A stretch of 64,000 nucleotides of DNA. It comes from Aeromonas hydrophila subsp. hydrophila ATCC 7966. Its GTDB lineage: Bacteria > Pseudomonadota > Gammaproteobacteria > Enterobacterales > Aeromonadaceae. Position numbers and translations under genes: made by a program. Of this stretch, positions 61,940-64,000 are shown one piece after another. The notes under the pieces are model-generated. The model was not told where the DNA came from and made no database searches. It saw nothing but the letters and a program-made list of their open reading frames with translations. The stretch spans positions 1,679,001-1,743,000 of the forward strand of contig NC_008570.1 in NCBI RefSeq assembly GCF_000014805.1. Direction: 5' to 3'. The number at the start of each line of letters is the position of its first letter. Position 1 is the first letter of the stretch.

Positions 61940-62464
61940 ATGAACCCGACCGAACCCAAGCAGACTCAGCCCAACCTGACCCATCTCAACCAGAGCGGCG
62001 AAGCCCACATGGTGGATGTGACCGACAAGCAGGTGACCGAGCGTGAGGCTCGCGCCGAGGCGTTTGTCACCATGGCCCCCGCGACCCTGGCCCTGATCCT
62101 GAGCGGTCAGCATCACAAGGGGGACGTGTTCGCCACCGCCCGCATTGCCGGCATCATGGCGGCCAAGAAGACCTCGGATCTCATTCCCCTCTGCCATCCA
62201 CTGGCCCTTACCCGGGTGGAGGTAGAGATAGAACCCCAGGCGGAGCAAAATAGGGTCCACATTCGCACCCTCTGCAAGCTGGCCGGCAAGACAGGGGTAG
62301 AGATGGAGGCACTGACCGCCGCATCGGTGGCGGCGCTGACCATCTACGACATGTGCAAGGCGGTGCAAAAGGACATGGTGATCGAACAGGTGCGGCTGGT
62401 GGAGAAAAAGGGCGGCAAGTCCGGCCATTTTCAGCTGGGTGTGACTGACGGAGAGCAAGCATGA
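61940..62464 (+). CDS. moaC: Cyclic pyranopterin monophosphate synthase MoaC
   Basis: A 174-residue enzyme converting 3',8-cyclo-GTP to cyclic pyranopterin monophosphate, acting after MoaA. Active-site sequences include [32 protein letters not shown] and [24 protein letters not shown]. The N-terminus is about 14 residues longer than usual. TTG 61937 is an alternative start. The stop overlaps moaD as ATGA. Confidence 0.97.
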   Translation: MNPTEPKQTQPNLTHLNQSGEAHMVDVTDKQVTEREARAEAFVTMAPATLALILSGQHHKGDVFATARIAGIMAAKKTSDLIPLCHPLALTRVEVEIEPQAEQNRVHIRTLCKLAGKTGVEMEALTAASVAALTIYDMCKAVQKDMVIEQVRLVEKKGGKSGHFQLGVTDGEQA

Positions 62465-62706
62465 TCAAGGTACTCTTTTTTGCCCAGGTGAGAGAGCTGG
62501 TGGCCTGCGACGCGCTGAGCCTGCCGTGCGACTACGCGACTGCCGAGCAACTGCGCAGCGCCTTGAGCGAGCGCGGCGACAAGTGGGCGCTGGCGCTGGA
62601 AGCGGGCAAGCTGCTGGTGGCGGTCAACCAGACCCTGGTGCCGCTGGATACGCCCCTTCATGATGGCGATGAGGTCGCCTTTTTCCCGCCGGTGACCGGA
62701 GGTTAA
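62461..62706 (+). CDS. moaD: Molybdopterin synthase small subunit MoaD
   Basis: An 81-residue ubiquitin-fold sulfur carrier starting [14 protein letters not shown] and ending in the essential Gly-Gly (FFPPVTGG). The C-terminal glycine is thiocarboxylated and donates sulfur in molybdopterin synthase with MoaE. It overlaps moaC and precedes moaE by two bases. Confidence 0.97.
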   Translation: MIKVLFFAQVRELVACDALSLPCDYATAEQLRSALSERGDKWALALEAGKLLVAVNQTLVPLDTPLHDGDEVAFFPPVTGG

Positions 62707-62708
62707 GG

Positions 62709-63182
62709 ATGAGCGAGGCAACCATGACCGATCGCATTCTGGTGCAGCGGGATGACTTCTCGCTGGCCGACGAATATGCCCGCCTCGCCGCCCGGCAGGA
62801 TACCGGCGCCGTGGTCAGCTTTGTCGGCAAGGTACGCGACTTCAATCAGGGGGAGCAGGTGAAAGGGCTGGCCCTTGAGCACTACCCTGGCATGACCGAG
62901 AAGGCGCTGACGGACATAGTGGCCGAGGCCCGCAGCCGCTGGCCCCTGCAGGAGTGCACCCTGATCCACCGCATCGGCGAGCTGCTGCTCGGCGATCAGA
63001 TCGTGCTGGTGGTGGTGAGCAGTGCCCACCGCGAGGCGGCCTTCGAGGCCTGCCACTTCATCATGGATTTCTTGAAAACCCGGGCGCCGTTCTGGAAAAA
63101 AGAGCTGACCGCCGAAGGGGTACAACGCTGGGTCGAGGCCAAGGAGAGCGACAACACTGCCGCCGCCCGCTGGCAAGCTTGA
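62709..63182 (+). CDS. moaE: Molybdopterin synthase large subunit MoaE
   Basis: A 157-residue enzyme inserting dithiolene sulfur into cyclic pyranopterin monophosphate. Conserved blocks are GAVVSFVGKVRDFN, LEHYPGMTEKAL, HRIGELLLGDQIVLVVVSSAHREAAFEAC and the catalytic FWKKE. An internal ATG at 62724 is an alternative start, but ATG 62709 keeps tight coupling with moaD. Confidence 0.97.
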   Translation: MSEATMTDRILVQRDDFSLADEYARLAARQDTGAVVSFVGKVRDFNQGEQVKGLALEHYPGMTEKALTDIVAEARSRWPLQECTLIHRIGELLLGDQIVLVVVSSAHREAAFEACHFIMDFLKTRAPFWKKELTAEGVQRWVEAKESDNTAAARWQA

Positions 63183-63284
63183 CCTGTTCAAGGGGGCTGG
63201 CTCATCGGGAGCCGCGGCCCCTGTTTTCGGGGCCACCCCTTGGTTGGGGATATATAAAAGCGGCCCCAGTCAGGAGGTAAAGGA

Positions 63285-64000
63285 ATGAAACCGCTGTTAT
63301 CCGTTGTCATCGCCGGGGTCTGCGCCAGTGCGCTGCAGGCAGGTGCCGTGCAGGCCGATGAGGTCAAGGTGGCCGTGGCCGCCAACTTCAAGGGCACCAT
63401 AGAGCGCATCGGCAAGGAGTTCACCGCCAAGACCGGCCACACCCTGGCCATCTCCTCCGCCGCGACCGGGGTGCTCTACACCCAGATCAGCCACGGCGCC
63501 CCGTTCGATCTCTTCCTCTCCGCCGACGTGAAAACCCCGCAGAAGCTGGAGCAGGAGGGCAAGGGCAGCGAGCGTTTCACCTACGCCATCGGCCAGCTGG
63601 GTCTGTGGCAGAAGGGGGGGCCTGCTCCTGACGAGGCAACCCTGCGCAGCTGGAAGGGCAACCTCGCCATCGCCAACCCGAAAACCGCCCCCTACGGCAC
63701 CGCCGCCATGGCGACCCTCGACCATCTCAAGATCGATCCCAAGCAGTACCGCCTGCTGACCGGCACCAACATCGGCCAGACCTGGCAGTTCGTCGATACC
63801 GGCAACGCCGAGCTGGGCTTCGTCGCCTGGGCCAACCTGGTGGAAGCGGGCAAGACCGGCGAAGCCTGGGCCGTGCCGGCCGACTTCTATCCGCCCATCG
63901 AACAGCAGGGGCTGGTATTGAAGAAAGGGGTGGCGGTCGAGGCGCTGGTGGCCTGGCTCAAGGGGCCGGGTCAGGCACAGATCAAGGCGGCGGGTTATGC
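63285..64000 (+). CDS. modA: Molybdate ABC transporter substrate-binding protein ModA (3' end outside window)
   Basis: The frame is open from ATG 63285 to the end of the window (238 codons) without a stop. A signal peptide (about residues 1-25, ending VQADE) is followed by VKVAVAANFKGTIERIGKEFTAKTG, ISSAATGVLYTQISHGAPFDLFLSAD and TGNAELGFVAWANL, which match the ModA molybdate receptor. A strong AGGAGGTAAAGGA precedes the start. modB and modC probably follow beyond the window. It supplies molybdate for the cofactor pathway encoded upstream. TATATA sequences at 63251 could be a -10, but I see no complete ModE site. Confidence 0.92.
   Translation, partial: MKPLLSVVIAGVCASALQAGAVQADEVKVAVAANFKGTIERIGKEFTAKTGHTLAISSAATGVLYTQISHGAPFDLFLSADVKTPQKLEQEGKGSERFTYAIGQLGLWQKGGPAPDEATLRSWKGNLAIANPKTAPYGTAAMATLDHLKIDPKQYRLLTGTNIGQTWQFVDTGNAELGFVAWANLVEAGKTGEAWAVPADFYPPIEQQGLVLKKGVAVEALVAWLKGPGQAQIKAAGY

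Noticed and set aside
63240..63260. ModE operator at modA
   Set aside because: TATATA is present but the paired half-site at the proper spacing is missing.
1..64000. Prophage, insertion sequences, CRISPR arrays or genomic island
   Set aside because: No transposase, integrase, phage structural gene or spaced direct-repeat array was seen. Apart from short AT-rich intergenic stretches, gene content and codon use look like core chromosome.

Overview
The window is about 64 kb of GC-rich chromosomal DNA from a gammaproteobacterium. Gene content and local order (fldA-ybfE-ybfF-seqA-pgm; mltD-gloB-yafS-rnhA-dnaQ; fadE-gmhA-yafJ; napFDAGHBC) are those of enteric-like bacteria. The mixture of enteric and Vibrio/Shewanella-type genes (DUF2788, a TIGR03503-type protein, a NosP-type FIST protein) best fits Aeromonas or a close relative. 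That assignment is my inference; no rRNA is present to settle it. I see no prophage, IS element, CRISPR array or plasmid gene: this is core chromosome with a few lineage-specific blocks.

Layout. 1-4.0 kb: start of fldA, ybfE, a DUF2788 protein, ybfF, seqA and pgm. 4.0-6.9 kb: two divergent regulator/target pairs (MarR with an EamA exporter, TetR with a peroxiredoxin-like protein), both with visible candidate operators. 7.0-15.8 kb: mltB, then a seven-gene minus-strand operon related to the E. coli ydjXYZ-ynjABCDF region: a DUF1499 protein, ynjA, a fusion of a TVP38/DedA-type membrane domain to a disulfide-active flavin oxidoreductase, the ABC transporter ynjBCD, and ynjF. 15.8-23.3 kb: an MsrA-like exported protein lacking its catalytic cysteine, ppiC, a small membrane protein and tamA-tamB. 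23.4-35.2 kb: two tRNA-Tyr genes, raiA, a GGDEF-EAL protein, slt, a GalR-like regulator followed by a candidate CRP-controlled small RNA, yeeZ-like, yciA, yafD-like and mltD. 35.2-45.3 kb: gloB, yafS, rnhA, dnaQ, a TIGR03503-type protein, an HD-GYP response regulator, fadE, gmhA and yafJ.

45.6-64 kb is the most coherent block and concerns nitrate, nitric oxide and molybdenum. It holds an Hpt phosphotransfer protein, ybhK/yvcK, a FIST protein resembling the NO sensor NosP with its adjacent hybrid kinase, a Lon-N domain protein, the nitrate/nitrite two-component system narQ-narP, moaA behind a molybdenum-cofactor riboswitch, the complete periplasmic nitrate reductase operon napFDAGHBC, moaBCDE, and the start of modA (molybdate uptake), which runs off the window. 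Here nap sits inside what is elsewhere a contiguous moaABCDE cluster, so sensing, molybdate import, cofactor synthesis and the molybdoenzyme lie side by side.

The best candidates for new biology are the ynj-type operon with its TVP38-flavoprotein fusion, the putative CRP/LacI-family-controlled RNA at 30.92-31.03 kb, the signalling/moa/nap supercluster, and the cysteine-less MsrA homologue. Start codons, promoters and operators were read by eye; no database search was run.
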